In this document: positions 24,731-33,649 of the stretch, piece by piece
Position numbering within the stretch: the stretch's first letter is position 1
Layout of the letters: each line of letters begins with the position of its first letter
NCBI RefSeq assembly: GCF_040719375.1
Contig: NZ_JBFDTP010000002.1
Location: 1,364,001 to 1,428,000, forward strand
Direction of reading: 5' to 3'
Origin: Clostridium sp. AN503
Lineage (GTDB): Bacteria > Bacillota > Clostridia > Lachnospirales > Lachnospiraceae
Length of the DNA stretch: 64,000 nucleotides
Notes under the pieces: generated by a model
The model's input: only the letters and a program-made list of their open reading frames with translations
Database searches by the model: none
Told to the model about the DNA's origin: nothing
Program-made: the position numbers and the translations under genes

Positions 24731-25858
24731 ATGGACTTGACGCAGGATACAGTAAAAAAGATACGGGGACTCATCGTGTTCGCGGTGGCGGTGGTTGTGG
24801 CTGGAATCAATTACCGGAGCGTGCTGCTGGTGTTTATGAGATTTGTGGGGATGCTGGCGCCGTTCCTCCTTGGGGCAGCTATCGCATTTGTGCTGAACGT
24901 TCCGATGCGCTGGATCGAGAACCATATCCGGACCGGAAAATCCGACAGGGTACGGCGGGCGGTGAGCCTGTCACTTGCACTTCTGGCAGTGGCGGGAATC
25001 CTGTCTGTTGTGATGGTGTTAGTGGTGCCGGAGGTATTCCGGACCCTTTCAAGCCTTCAGCGCAACGTCCCGGTGTTTTTTGCCGGTCTGCAGGCACAGC
25101 TGGAAGCGTTCTTTTCCGACAATCCGGATGTGATTGCCTATATAAACAGTGTTGAGATAGACTGGGAGCAGCTGATGCAGCAGATTGTCGCGTTTTTAAG
25201 TGATGGCGCAGGCACGGTGCTGTCCACTACGTTTTCTGCCGCCATGAGCATTGTAAACGGCGTGACCTGCTTTGGCATCGGTCTGATCTTTGCCATCTAT
25301 ATCCTTCTGCAGAAGGAGACGCTGGAACGCCAGATGAGAAAGGTGCTGCGAGCCTTCCTGCCTGGGAGGACGGCTGCGAGGGTCCTGGAGGTGGCGGCGC
25401 TTACGGAGCGGACCTTCTCCAACTTTTTGACGGGGCAGTGCGTGGAGGCTGTGATCCTGGGCCTGATGTTTTTTGTGACGCTCACTGTCTTTCGGATGCC
25501 CTATGCACTTCTGATCGGGGTTCTGATCGCGTTCACGGCGCTGATCCCTATTTTTGGGGCGTTTATCGGATGCGCGGTGGGAGCGTTTTTGATCCTGATC
25601 ATGAACCCGGTTCAGGCGCTGGTGTTTATCGGTATTTTCCTGGTGCTCCAGCAGATCGAGGGGAACTTGATCTACCCCCATGTGGTGGGCAATTCCGTGG
25701 GCCTTCCGTCCATATGGGTTCTGGTGGCAGTCACCCTTGGAGGAAGCATGATGGGCATCCTGGGCATGCTGATATTCATTCCGCTGGTGTCTGTGATCTA
25801 CAGCCTGTTCCGGGATGAGGTGAACGCCCGGCTGAAGCGGAGAGGGCAAAAGAGTTAG
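24731..25858 (+). CDS. AI-2E family transporter (PerM/UPF0118)
   Basis: A 375-residue membrane protein with about seven to eight helices. The motif FVTLTVFRMPYALLIGVLIA and the block LIPIFGAFIGCAVGAFLIL, followed by QQIEGNLIYPHVVG and SIWVLVAVTLGGSMMGILGM, are diagnostic of the family. Members export or take up autoinducer-2 or ions, but most are uncharacterised. I take the ATG at 24731 (AGGAG five bases ahead), because the longer frame would begin upstream of the TATAAT box at 24661. It is monocistronic and ends at a strong terminator. Confidence 0.85.
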   Translation: MDLTQDTVKKIRGLIVFAVAVVVAGINYRSVLLVFMRFVGMLAPFLLGAAIAFVLNVPMRWIENHIRTGKSDRVRRAVSLSLALLAVAGILSVVMVLVVPEVFRTLSSLQRNVPVFFAGLQAQLEAFFSDNPDVIAYINSVEIDWEQLMQQIVAFLSDGAGTVLSTTFSAAMSIVNGVTCFGIGLIFAIYILLQKETLERQMRKVLRAFLPGRTAARVLEVAALTERTFSNFLTGQCVEAVILGLMFFVTLTVFRMPYALLIGVLIAFTALIPIFGAFIGCAVGAFLILIMNPVQALVFIGIFLVLQQIEGNLIYPHVVGNSVGLPSIWVLVAVTLGGSMMGILGMLIFIPLVSVIYSLFRDEVNARLKRRGQKS

Positions 25859-25883
25859 GGAATCCGCAGGACATCTGCATGGA

Positions 25884-25918
25884 AAAAGGCACAGCCGCTG
25901 AAACTGGCTGTGCCTTTT
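25884..25918 (+). terminator. bidirectional terminator
   Basis: AAAAGGCACAGCC pairs with GGCTGTGCCTTTT around GCTGAAACT. It ends the AI-2E gene on the plus strand and the HPr-like gene on the minus strand. Confidence 0.85.
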
Positions 25919-25946
25919 ATGATGACATTATTTATGTATCAGCTAT

Positions 25947-26183
25947 TTAAGCTCCCTGGTACATATACTTGATCAAACGCTCCACATCCTCTTTGTCCTG
26001 GGCAACCAGGTCCAGCTCCTTGATATAGCCGTTGGAGAAGATCGTCGCCATGGACAGGTACTGGGACAGCTTGGATTTCAGATTGATACGGTCCCCTTCC
26101 GGAGATACCAGCTCAACCGGTCCCCTGCACTCATCAATGATCTTAAAAAAAGCATCTACATCCTGGATATTCTGAATCTTCAT
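25947..26183 (-). CDS. HPr-like small protein lacking the phospho-histidine
   Basis: A 78-residue protein with the size and strand/helix order of HPr: VELVSPEGDRINLKSKLSQYLSM and KELDLVAQDKEDVERLIKYM match the middle helix and the last strand-helix of that fold. The N-terminal region, where HPr carries its active histidine, has ECRGPVEL instead, so PTS phosphotransfer is unlikely. I start it at the ATG at 26183, with GGAGGG seven bases upstream, and not at the in-frame ATG at 26210. It is monocistronic with a good promoter. The HPr link is by eye and only moderately sure; a regulatory or unrelated role is possible. Confidence 0.5.
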   Translation of the reverse strand: MKIQNIQDVDAFFKIIDECRGPVELVSPEGDRINLKSKLSQYLSMATIFSNGYIKELDLVAQDKEDVERLIKYMYQGA

Positions 26184-26208
26184 ATTGATTCCCTCCATAT
26201 CATTTATC

Positions 26209-26237
26209 ATTCTATTAACGGGTTATTCTTTTAACAA
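26209..26237 (-). promoter_or_regulatory. promoter for HPr-like gene
   Basis: On the minus strand TTGTTA (26232-26237), 17 bases, TAGAAT (26209-26214). It is suitably placed just upstream of the small gene. Confidence 0.55.
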
Positions 26238-26448
26238 GTACAGTATACCAGTGATTTCCAGTTCAGGCAATCATGAAAACTCATAAAAAGCATCTGGTTT
26301 TGAGTGTAAAAAATGTGGAATAAAAATAGGAAATACGCAGTATCTGCGTCCTTTCTGCAAGGGCTTTTGTGAAATGGCACAAAAACAAATGTACATAAAA
26401 AAATAAAGTATTTTTTCATAAAATTGTTAGTTCTTTTTTTGAAAAGTA

Positions 26449-26457
26449 TGCTATACT
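26449..26457 (+). promoter_or_regulatory. extended -10 promoter for VanW gene
   Basis: TGC-TATACT, an extended -10 with no clear -35, about 50 bases before the VanW gene. The 300 bases from 26211 to 26509 hold only this and the divergent promoter; the rest is AT-rich with no recognisable gene. Confidence 0.5.
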
Positions 26458-26509
26458 GTCTTAGTGTGCAATCAGGCGAAATTGAACAAAAGAATTTACA
26501 GGTGACATT

Positions 26510-28393
26510 ATGAATCAGTATGAGAATCAGAGAGGCTCAGGGACCGGGCGTTCCAGGGCAAAGGGAAGTTCCCACAGCAGGAATACATCTGCCAGGAGCC
26601 GTTCAGGCCGTTCAGGCGCATCAGGCGGGGGCAGAAGCAGTTATACAAGGAATTCGTCTTCCTCCGGAAGACGGAGCTCCGGCAACCGCGGAGGCGGTTC
26701 CGACTTTGACTATATGAAGCTGGCTGTCGGCGGGGTGATCCTGATCATAGCCATTGTCTGCATTGTGTTCCTGGTAAAAGGAATGACAGGAAAGAGCGGC
26801 GAGACGGAGACGGAGACCACCACGGAAGCGGAGACTGAGCTTTTGAAGGAAGTGACCGTGGACGGGATCAATATCACCGGCATGTCCAGAGAAGATGCAA
26901 AACAGGCGATCCTGAAGGATTTTGCCTGGGGGATGAAGGTGACCTGGCAGGATCAGAGCTATGATGTGGCAGACTTAATGGCTGGTAAGGTGGATTCTCT
27001 TCTGCAGGAGATCTATGCAGGGGAGCCGAAAGAGAGCTATTCCCTGGATACCAGCGGGCTTGAGGATGCTGCGGCTGCCGAAGCGGCAAGCGTGGCGGCC
27101 CAGTGGGACAAAAAGGCGAAAAACGGATCGATCTCCAGTTATGATGCGGAGAATGACAAGTTTTTATTTACCGGTGCGGAGAACGGCCAGGCTGTGGACC
27201 AGGAGAAGTTAAAGAATGATATCCTGGCGGCCCTTGGCCGGAAAGATTTTGACGCGGTGATCGAGGCTTCCGTCAATGCGGTGGAGCCGGAATTCTCTGA
27301 ATCTACTGCCCGTGAGAAATACAAGACATTATCCAGCTTCACCACGAATACCACATCCAACAGCAAGCGGAATACCAACGTGAAGCTGTCTGCACAGGCG
27401 ATCAACGGCATTGTCCTGCAGCCCGGGGAGGAGTTCTCTTTTAATGACCGGGTAGGAGAGCGGACCGAGGCAAAGGGATATAAAGGCGCTGCTGCTTACA
27501 ACAACGGCGAAGTGGTGGAGGAGATCGGCGGAGGAGTCTGCCAGGTATCCACCACGCTGTACAATGCAGTCGTGAGAGCAGGGCTGAAGACAACGGTGAG
27601 ACGTTCCCATACCTATGAACCGTCTTATGTAACTCCGGGTATGGATGCCACCGTGAGCTGGGGCGGGCCGGACTATAAGTTTGTGAATAATTCCAGCGCT
27701 GCAGTCGGAATCCGGGCCAGCTATTCCAACCAGACGGTCACTATATCAATTTATGGGATCCCCGTGCTGGAGGAGGGCGTTAAGTACGATTTGAAATCTA
27801 AGAAACTCAAAGATATGGATCCGCCGGCGCCTGCCTATGAAGAGGATCCGACCCTTGAGCCGGGGATAGAGAAAACCAAGAGCTCTGGCAGCCGGGGCAG
27901 CTACTGGGAGACCAGGCTGGTCATCACAAAGAACGGGGAGGTGGTCAGCCAGGAGGTAGACCACAATGTGACATACAAGGGCCATGCGCCGGTTATCTTA
28001 AGGAATACATCCGGGACAGTGGCAGCTACGGAACCGTCAGAATCGATTCTGGAATCCGGAGTCATCGATCCGAGCGGAGAGTCTTCGACGCTTGACGGAG
28101 ATCCGGTTCAGACTGGTCCTGGAGGCGGACCTGGTGTATCTGTGGGTCCGGGAGGAAGCAGCGGCGGACAGTCCGGCCAGAACCAGAACGGCTCTGTGAA
28201 TGGACCGGGAGGAGGTGCGGTGACCAATCCGGTGCCGTCCACAACCCCGTCGCCGACCACAACACCGACGCCCAGCCAGGCCCCGTCGCCGACTACGGCC
28301 CCCAATCAGGCTCCTTCGCCCACTCCGGGGGGAGGCAGCGCGCCCACAGCTGGCACCGACGGGCCTACCATCGCACCGATGCCGGGTGCATAA
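26510..28393 (+). CDS. VanW family cell-envelope protein
   Basis: A 627-residue protein. Residues 1-65 are an Arg/Ser/Gly-rich disordered cytoplasmic segment; one membrane helix follows (about 69-91); residues about 110-260 form repeats of the putative peptidoglycan-binding type; the VanW domain covers about 280-400 (LQPGEEFSFNDRVGERT, GGGVCQVSTTLYNAV, RRSHTYEPSYVTPGMDATV); and the last 90 residues are a Pro/Thr/Ser-rich wall-spanning tail with repeated QAPSPT units. A G5-like strand region with VITKNGEVVSQEV lies between. VanW is linked to glycopeptide-resistance clusters, but most members, like this one, are stand-alone envelope proteins of unknown role. Confidence 0.85.
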   Translation: MNQYENQRGSGTGRSRAKGSSHSRNTSARSRSGRSGASGGGRSSYTRNSSSSGRRSSGNRGGGSDFDYMKLAVGGVILIIAIVCIVFLVKGMTGKSGETETETTTEAETELLKEVTVDGINITGMSREDAKQAILKDFAWGMKVTWQDQSYDVADLMAGKVDSLLQEIYAGEPKESYSLDTSGLEDAAAAEAASVAAQWDKKAKNGSISSYDAENDKFLFTGAENGQAVDQEKLKNDILAALGRKDFDAVIEASVNAVEPEFSESTAREKYKTLSSFTTNTTSNSKRNTNVKLSAQAINGIVLQPGEEFSFNDRVGERTEAKGYKGAAAYNNGEVVEEIGGGVCQVSTTLYNAVVRAGLKTTVRRSHTYEPSYVTPGMDATVSWGGPDYKFVNNSSAAVGIRASYSNQTVTISIYGIPVLEEGVKYDLKSKKLKDMDPPAPAYEEDPTLEPGIEKTKSSGSRGSYWETRLVITKNGEVVSQEVDHNVTYKGHAPVILRNTSGTVAATEPSESILESGVIDPSGESSTLDGDPVQTGPGGGPGVSVGPGGSSGGQSGQNQNGSVNGPGGGAVTNPVPSTTPSPTTTPTPSQAPSPTTAPNQAPSPTPGGGSAPTAGTDGPTIAPMPGA

Positions 28394-28425
28394 GGCGATT
28401 TATAAGCTTTTGATAAAACCAGACA

Positions 28426-28461
28426 GGAGATGTTCCGCAGATTGTGGACATCTCCTTTTTC
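28426..28461 (+). terminator. terminator after VanW gene
   Basis: GGAGATGT (28426-28433) pairs with ACATCTCC (28448-28455), followed by TTTTTCT. Confidence 0.8.
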
Positions 28462-28505
28462 TGTAGATTGTATGCAAAATAATACGTGATTTTGTTGTTT
28501 TCTTG

Positions 28506-28534
28506 TTTGCAAAACGGTGAAAAGTTGCTATAAT
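28506..28534 (+). promoter_or_regulatory. strong promoter for pyruvate:ferredoxin oxidoreductase
   Basis: TTTGCA (28506-28511), 17 bases, TATAAT (28529-28534) preceded by TGC, an extended perfect -10. This fits a highly expressed catabolic gene. Confidence 0.75.
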
Positions 28535-28546
28535 GGTTAATAGGTC

Positions 28547-28616
28547 AGTCTCTGTTCAAAGAGGGACTCAAATTTCCGGTATCACCGGAGGGATATTTTC
28601 CGGAAGGCCTTTCCGG
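28547..28616 (+). other. structured 5' leader of nifJ: three short hairpins
   Basis: Hairpin 1: AGTCTCT (28547-28553) with GAGGGACT (28561-28568). Hairpin 2: TCCGGT (28575-28580) with ACCGGA (28584-28589). Hairpin 3: CCGGAA (28600-28605) with TTCCGG (28611-28616). All lie between the promoter and the ribosome site and none has a T-run. They may stabilise the message. Confidence 0.5.
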
Positions 28617-28652
28617 GACAAGCAATATTCACATTTGTAGGAGGAAAATCAA

Positions 28653-31600
28653 ATGGCAAGAAAAATGAAAACCATGGATGGTAATCAGGCTGCTTCCCAC
28701 GCGTCATACGCGTTTACCGATGTAGCTGCGATCTATCCGATTACCCCGTCTTCCGTTATGGCTGAGCATACGGACGAGTGGGCAACAGAGGGCAGAAAGA
28801 ATATTTTCGGCCAGACTGTTCAGGTGACTGAGATGCAGTCTGAGGCTGGTGCGGCAGGTGCCGTACACGGTTCTCTGGCAGCAGGTGCATTGACCACCAC
28901 CTATACCGCTTCTCAGGGTCTGTTACTGATGATTCCTAATTTATATAAGATTGCAGGTGAGCAGCTTCCGGGCGTATTCAACGTATCAGCCCGTGCGATC
29001 GCAAGCCATGCGCTTTCTATTTTCGGAGATCATTCCGACGTATATGCATGCCGTCAGACCGGCTGCGCTATGCTGTGTGAATCCAGCGTTCAGGAAGTTA
29101 TGGACTTAACCCCGGTTGCTCATATGGCAGCGATCAAGGGCAAGGTTCCGTTCATCAACTTCTTCGACGGTTTCCGCACCTCCCACGAGATCCAGAAGAT
29201 CGAGGCATGGGACAATGACGATTTAGCTGAGATGGTAGACATGGATGCGATCGATGCATTCCGCAAGAATGCCCTGAACCCGAATCATCCGTGCCAGAGA
29301 GGTTCTGCACAGAACCCGGATATCTTCTTCCAGGCAAGAGAGGCATGCAATCCGTACTACGATGCATTACCGGCTGTTGTACAGGAGTACATGGACAAGG
29401 TAAACGCCAAGATCGGTACTGATTACAAGCTGTTCAACTACTACGGCGCTGCAGATGCAGAGCACGTTATCGTAGCAATGGGTTCTGTCAATGACACCAT
29501 TGAAGAGACCATCGACTACATGATCCAGACCACCGGCGCAAAGGTCGGCGTGGTTAAGGTCCGCCTGTACAGGCCATTCTGCGCAGAGGCCCTGATCAAT
29601 GCGATCCCGGATACGGTTAAGAAGATTTCCGTTCTGGACAGAACCAAAGAGCCTGGTTCCTTAGGCGAGCCGCTGTACTTAGATGTTGTTGCAGCGCTGA
29701 AGAACACCAAATTCGATGCAGTTGAGATCTTCTCCGGCCGTTATGGTTTAGGTTCCAAGGATACCACTCCGGCACAGATCGTTGCTGTATTCGAGAACAA
29801 CGAGAAGAAGAGATTTACCGTTGGTATCGTGGATGATGTAACCCATCTGTCCCTGCCGCTTGGCAAGCCGTTAGTTACCACTCCGGAAGGCACTACCAAC
29901 TGTAAGTTCTGGGGTCTGGGCGCTGACGGTACCGTTGGTGCAAACAAGAACTCCATCAAGATCATCGGCGACAACACCGACATGTATGCTCAGGCATATT
30001 TTGACTATGACTCCAAGAAGTCCGGCGGCGTTACCATGTCTCACCTGCGTTTTGGCCACAAGAAGATCAAGTCTACATACCTGATCAAGCAGGCCAACTT
30101 CGTAGCATGCCATAACCCGGCCTATGTGCGCAAGTACAATATGGTTCAGGAGCTGGTTGACGGCGGTACCTTCCTGCTGAACTGCCCGTGGGGCGCTGAG
30201 GAGCTGGAGAAGCATCTGCCGGGTCAGATGAAGAAGTTCATCGCTGACCACAACATCAACTTCTACACCATCGATGGTGTTAAGATCGGTATCGAGACCG
30301 GTATGGGCCCGACCCGTATCAATACGATCCTGCAGTCCGCATTCTTTAAGCTGACCGGTATTATTCCGGAGGAGAAGGCGATCCAGCTGATGAAAGATGC
30401 AGCTCAGAAGACCTACGGCCGTAAGGGTGAGGATGTTGTTAAGAAGAACTGGGCAGCAATCGATGCTGGCGCTCAGGGCGTAGTTAAGGTAGAGGTTCCG
30501 GAGTCCTGGAAGGATTGCGGTGATGAAGGCCTTGATTACAAGATGATCACCGATGGCAGAAAGGACGTTGTTGATTTCGTAAACAATATCCAGACCAAGG
30601 TAAGCGCTCAGGAAGGCAACAGCCTGCCGGTATCTGCATTTACCGAGTATGTAGACGGTTCCACTCCGTCCGGCTCTTCCGCATATGAGAAGCGCGGTAT
30701 CGCTGTCAATGTTCCGGTATGGAATCCTGACAACTGTATCCAGTGTAACTTCTGTTCTTATGTGTGTCCGCATGCAGTTATCCGTCCGGCAGCCATGACT
30801 GCTGAGGAAGCAGCTAACGCACCGGAAGGCATGAAGATGCTTGATATGACCGGTATGCCGGGTTACAAGTTCGCTATCACCATCTCCGCACTTGACTGTA
30901 CCGGATGTGGTTCCTGTGCAAACGTATGTCCTGGCAAGAAGGGCGAGAAGGCTCTTACCATGGATACTCTGGAGAAGCATTTGGACGAGCAGGCGATCTT
31001 CGACTTTGGCGCTGAGCTTCCGGTCAAGGATGAGGTTATCACCAAGTTCAAAGAGACCACCGTTAAGGGCAGCCAGTTCAAGAAACCGCTGCTTGAGTTC
31101 TCCGGCGCATGCGCAGGCTGCGGCGAGACTCCTTATGCAAAACTGATCACCCAGCTGTTCGGTGACAGAATGTACATTGCAAATGCAACCGGATGTTCCT
31201 CTATCTGGGGTAACTCCTCACCGTCCACACCTTACACTGTGAACGAAAAGGGTCAGGGCCCGGCTTGGGACAACTCCCTGTTCGAGGACAACGCAGAGTT
31301 CGGTTACGGCATGCTGCTGGCACAGAACGCGATCCGCGAAGGCTTAAAGACCAAGGTAGAGGCTGTTATGGCTTCTGATGCATCCTCTGAGGATGTGAAG
31401 GCTGCCTGCAAAGAGTGGCTGGATACCTACGGCATCGGCGCTACCAACGGAACTGCTACCGACAAGCTGGTTGCAGCGTTAGAAGGCATCGACTGCCCGA
31501 CCTGCAAGGAGATCGTTAAGAACAAAGACTTCCTGGGCAAGAAATCCCAGTGGGTATTTGGTGGTGACGGATGGGCTTATGATATCGGTTTCGGCGGCGT

Positions 31601-32192
31601 TGACCATGTACTGGCAAGCGGCAAGGACATCAATATCATGGTTTATGATACCGAGGTTTATTCCAATACCGGCGGTCAGTCCTCCAAGGCTACCAAGACC
31701 GGCGCTGTGGCACAGTTCGCAGCAGGTGGTAAGGACACCAAGAAGAAGGATCTGGCAAGCATTGCAATGAGCTATGGCTATGTATATGTAGCACAGATCT
31801 CCATGGGTGCTGACTATGCGCAGACCGTTAAGGCCATCGCAGAGGCAGAGGCTTATCCGGGACCGTCCTTAATCCTGGCTTACGCTCCGTGTATCAACCA
31901 CGGCATCAAGAAGGGTATGAGCAAAGCTCAGACCGAGGAGAAGCTGGCGGTTGAGACCGGTTACTGGAACAACTTCCGTTACAACCCGGCTGCAGAGAAG
32001 AAGTTCACTCTGGACAGCAAGGCTCCGAACATGGAAGGCTATCAGGACTTCTTAAAGGGCGAGGTTCGTTATGCATCCCTGGCTATGAAGAATCCGGAGA
32101 GAGCAGCAAACCTGTTCGCTAAGAACGAGGCTGAGGCTAAGGAAAGATACGAGTATCTGACCAAGCTGGTTACTCTGTACGGCAACGACTAA
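28653..32192 (+). CDS. nifJ: pyruvate:ferredoxin (flavodoxin) oxidoreductase
   Basis: A 1179-residue single-chain PFOR that splits pyruvate with CoA to acetyl-CoA and CO2 and reduces ferredoxin or flavodoxin. The N-terminus (MARKMKTMDGNQAASHASY) and YPITPSSVMAEH start domain I. Two 4Fe-4S sites are visible in CIQCNFCSYVCP and CTGCGSCANVCP near residues 700-760. CAGCGETPY begins the thiamine-diphosphate domain, and GGDGWAYDIGFGG binds the cofactor. TEVYSNTGGQSSKAT is the conserved C-terminal block. AGGAGG lies ten bases before the ATG, and the codon use is strongly biased, as expected for an abundant enzyme. It is monocistronic. It is a central source of reduced ferredoxin in this anaerobe. 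Confidence 0.97.
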   Translation: MARKMKTMDGNQAASHASYAFTDVAAIYPITPSSVMAEHTDEWATEGRKNIFGQTVQVTEMQSEAGAAGAVHGSLAAGALTTTYTASQGLLLMIPNLYKIAGEQLPGVFNVSARAIASHALSIFGDHSDVYACRQTGCAMLCESSVQEVMDLTPVAHMAAIKGKVPFINFFDGFRTSHEIQKIEAWDNDDLAEMVDMDAIDAFRKNALNPNHPCQRGSAQNPDIFFQAREACNPYYDALPAVVQEYMDKVNAKIGTDYKLFNYYGAADAEHVIVAMGSVNDTIEETIDYMIQTTGAKVGVVKVRLYRPFCAEALINAIPDTVKKISVLDRTKEPGSLGEPLYLDVVAALKNTKFDAVEIFSGRYGLGSKDTTPAQIVAVFENNEKKRFTVGIVDDVTHLSLPLGKPLVTTPEGTTNCKFWGLGADGTVGANKNSIKIIGDNTDMYAQAYFDYDSKKSGGVTMSHLRFGHKKIKSTYLIKQANFVACHNPAYVRKYNMVQELVDGGTFLLNCPWGAEELEKHLPGQMKKFIADHNINFYTIDGVKIGIETGMGPTRINTILQSAFFKLTGIIPEEKAIQLMKDAAQKTYGRKGEDVVKKNWAAIDAGAQGVVKVEVPESWKDCGDEGLDYKMITDGRKDVVDFVNNIQTKVSAQEGNSLPVSAFTEYVDGSTPSGSSAYEKRGIAVNVPVWNPDNCIQCNFCSYVCPHAVIRPAAMTAEEAANAPEGMKMLDMTGMPGYKFAITISALDCTGCGSCANVCPGKKGEKALTMDTLEKHLDEQAIFDFGAELPVKDEVITKFKETTVKGSQFKKPLLEFSGACAGCGETPYAKLITQLFGDRMYIANATGCSSIWGNSSPSTPYTVNEKGQGPAWDNSLFEDNAEFGYGMLLAQNAIREGLKTKVEAVMASDASSEDVKAACKEWLDTYGIGATNGTATDKLVAALEGIDCPTCKEIVKNKDFLGKKSQWVFGGDGWAYDIGFGGVDHVLASGKDINIMVYDTEVYSNTGGQSSKATKTGAVAQFAAGGKDTKKKDLASIAMSYGYVYVAQISMGADYAQTVKAIAEAEAYPGPSLILAYAPCINHGIKKGMSKAQTEEKLAVETGYWNNFRYNPAAEKKFTLDSKAPNMEGYQDFLKGEVRYASLAMKNPERAANLFAKNEAEAKERYEYLTKLVTLYGND

Positions 32193-32212
32193 TCTGATAT
32201 AGACTGAATTTA

Positions 32213-32247
32213 AGCTCCCCTGTGTCGAAAGATACAGGGGAGTTTTT
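32213..32247 (+). terminator. terminator after nifJ
   Basis: CTCCCCTGT (32215-32223) pairs with ACAGGGGAG (32234-32242), followed by TTTTTG. Confidence 0.85.
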
Positions 32248-32319
32248 GTCAAAGCACTTCCTTCTAAGAACAGAGGTTTCACAGTTTGATCAACGGATTA
32301 CAGACATGGCGGAGGAAAT

Positions 32320-33324
32320 ATGAAGCACAAAATGGATAAAACCTGCCCGTGGTGCAGGGAAGAGCTGAAGAACCCGAAAAAGTTTTCCGGAACCTGTGAG
32401 CATTGCGGACTGCCTTATCACAGCGTGGTCTATCAGCGGTGGGGGAACCGTCAGAACGAGGATACTCCCTACTGGAGCGAGTCTTCCCTGCTTGGATGGA
32501 AGATGGTACATGCTGCAGCAGTTTTGGTTGTATTTGTTATTCTTTTCAGGGGGATGGATGTTTACAGCAGAAACAGGGAGTTCCTTTTGAGGGCGGTGCT
32601 GTTACTGATGGCTTATGTCAGCGGGCTTGTGTTTACACCAGGCAGCTACCGGGTGAAGGACAGAGAAAAGGCCAGGGATACAGGGCAGGCAGTGAAGAGC
32701 CAGGACAGGAACGTATTTTTGAGTGGTTCCTATGCAGCCAATCTGTTTCATGGAATATACCAAATGACTGCCAGGGACCCGGTTACGGGAGCCTGGCAGG
32801 AACCCTGTCCGGTCCGGCTCAATACGGAGAAGAACACCAAAATCCCCACACTGGAGGTTACAGAGCATACCTCGAAGGTGCTGCTGCAGGAAGGGGTAGA
32901 GTTCTTTTTGGAGGATGACAGCGGGGAGCCGATGGTTACCGGACTGATCTGCGATCTGTTTGAAGAAGTAACGGATACCTTCCTGGTTGTGTTTGACCGT
33001 TCCGATGAGGCGGAGCCGTTGGATATCACCCGCCATTATGTGGCATATATGCGCGTGGACGGAGAGGAAGTCCCATTTTATATGGTCCTGGAAGGCCGGG
33101 ATGTGATAACCAGTGCCTATAACCGCAGAATGACTTATACAGCCAGGCTTTTTTGTCATGACCGGAAAGCCAATACTTTGCCGATTCCAACCTGTTTTTC
33201 ACTGCAGACTCCGGAAGGGGAAGCGGTGACTACCGGCACTGTGACGGAGTATTTCCGTACCCAGGCATTGATCAAAAAGATTGCAAAAGAGGCGAAAAGA
33301 CCGGAAAATATGAACTGGTATTAG
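32320..33324 (+). CDS. zinc-ribbon membrane protein of unknown function
   Basis: A 334-residue protein I cannot assign to a characterised family. It begins with a zinc ribbon, Cys9-x2-Cys12 and Cys26-x2-Cys29 (CPWC, CEHC), followed by two hydrophobic helices (about 66-82 and 90-108). A large C-terminal part (about 130-320) is beta-rich, with VEFFLEDDSGEPMVTGLICD and RHYVAYMRVDGEEVPFYMVL, and looks like a soluble ligand-binding or repeat domain. The ATG at 32320 has GGAGG close upstream. It is monocistronic, placed between two hairpins. The ribbon and membrane anchor suggest a regulatory or assembly role. Confidence 0.65.
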   Translation: MKHKMDKTCPWCREELKNPKKFSGTCEHCGLPYHSVVYQRWGNRQNEDTPYWSESSLLGWKMVHAAAVLVVFVILFRGMDVYSRNREFLLRAVLLLMAYVSGLVFTPGSYRVKDREKARDTGQAVKSQDRNVFLSGSYAANLFHGIYQMTARDPVTGAWQEPCPVRLNTEKNTKIPTLEVTEHTSKVLLQEGVEFFLEDDSGEPMVTGLICDLFEEVTDTFLVVFDRSDEAEPLDITRHYVAYMRVDGEEVPFYMVLEGRDVITSAYNRRMTYTARLFCHDRKANTLPIPTCFSLQTPEGEAVTTGTVTEYFRTQALIKKIAKEAKRPENMNWY

Positions 33325-33380
33325 GCTGGCTGACGCAGTAGAAATCCAGGAAGACAATAGTAAAACCAGAGACAAAACAG

Positions 33381-33440
33381 AGAAAGACCAGGAGAAAGAC
33401 CAGTTAATGGGAAAGCCATTGACAGTGGTCTTTCTCTGGT
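33381..33440 (+). terminator. large hairpin with 12-bp direct repeats after zinc-ribbon gene
   Basis: ACCAGGAGAAAGACCA (33387-33402) pairs with TGGTCTTTCTCTGGT (33426-33440), with an inner ATGG/CCAT stem. The left arm is a tandem repeat of AGAAAGACCAG (33381-33391 and 33393-33403), so two registers of pairing are possible. The rest of the 325-base gap to 33649 has two small hairpins (GCGTG-CACGC near 33510; GTCGA-TCGAC at 33585-33598) and no gene. Confidence 0.55.
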
Positions 33441-33605
33441 TTATACTTAGTACAAGCTTCGCGGGAGATTCTCTTCCGCAGAGTCTGATGATTTTTCTAT
33501 GCATCAAAGCGTGTGTTCACGCAAACTTCAAAAACTGGCAGTTCTGAGAGAAGAATGTCTAAGGCAGGTGATGTGGTAAAATGTGTCGATTTTTCGACCG
33601 AACTA

Positions 33606-33635
33606 TTGAAAACTAACATTATGATAAGGTATAAT
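33606..33635 (+). promoter_or_regulatory. candidate promoter for PD-(D/E)XK gene
   Basis: TTGAAA (33606-33611), 18 bases, TATAAT (33630-33635). Transcription would start near 33642, only about eight bases before the ATG at 33650 and after the GGAGG at 33636-33640, so the message would be nearly leaderless if this promoter is used. Confidence 0.5.
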
Positions 33636-33649
33636 GGAGGAAAGGCTAT

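Noticed and set aside
29871..30980. Minus-strand open frame of 369 codons inside nifJ
   Set aside because: It is fully inside a certain, highly expressed gene and is low in recognisable domains; a shadow of biased codons.
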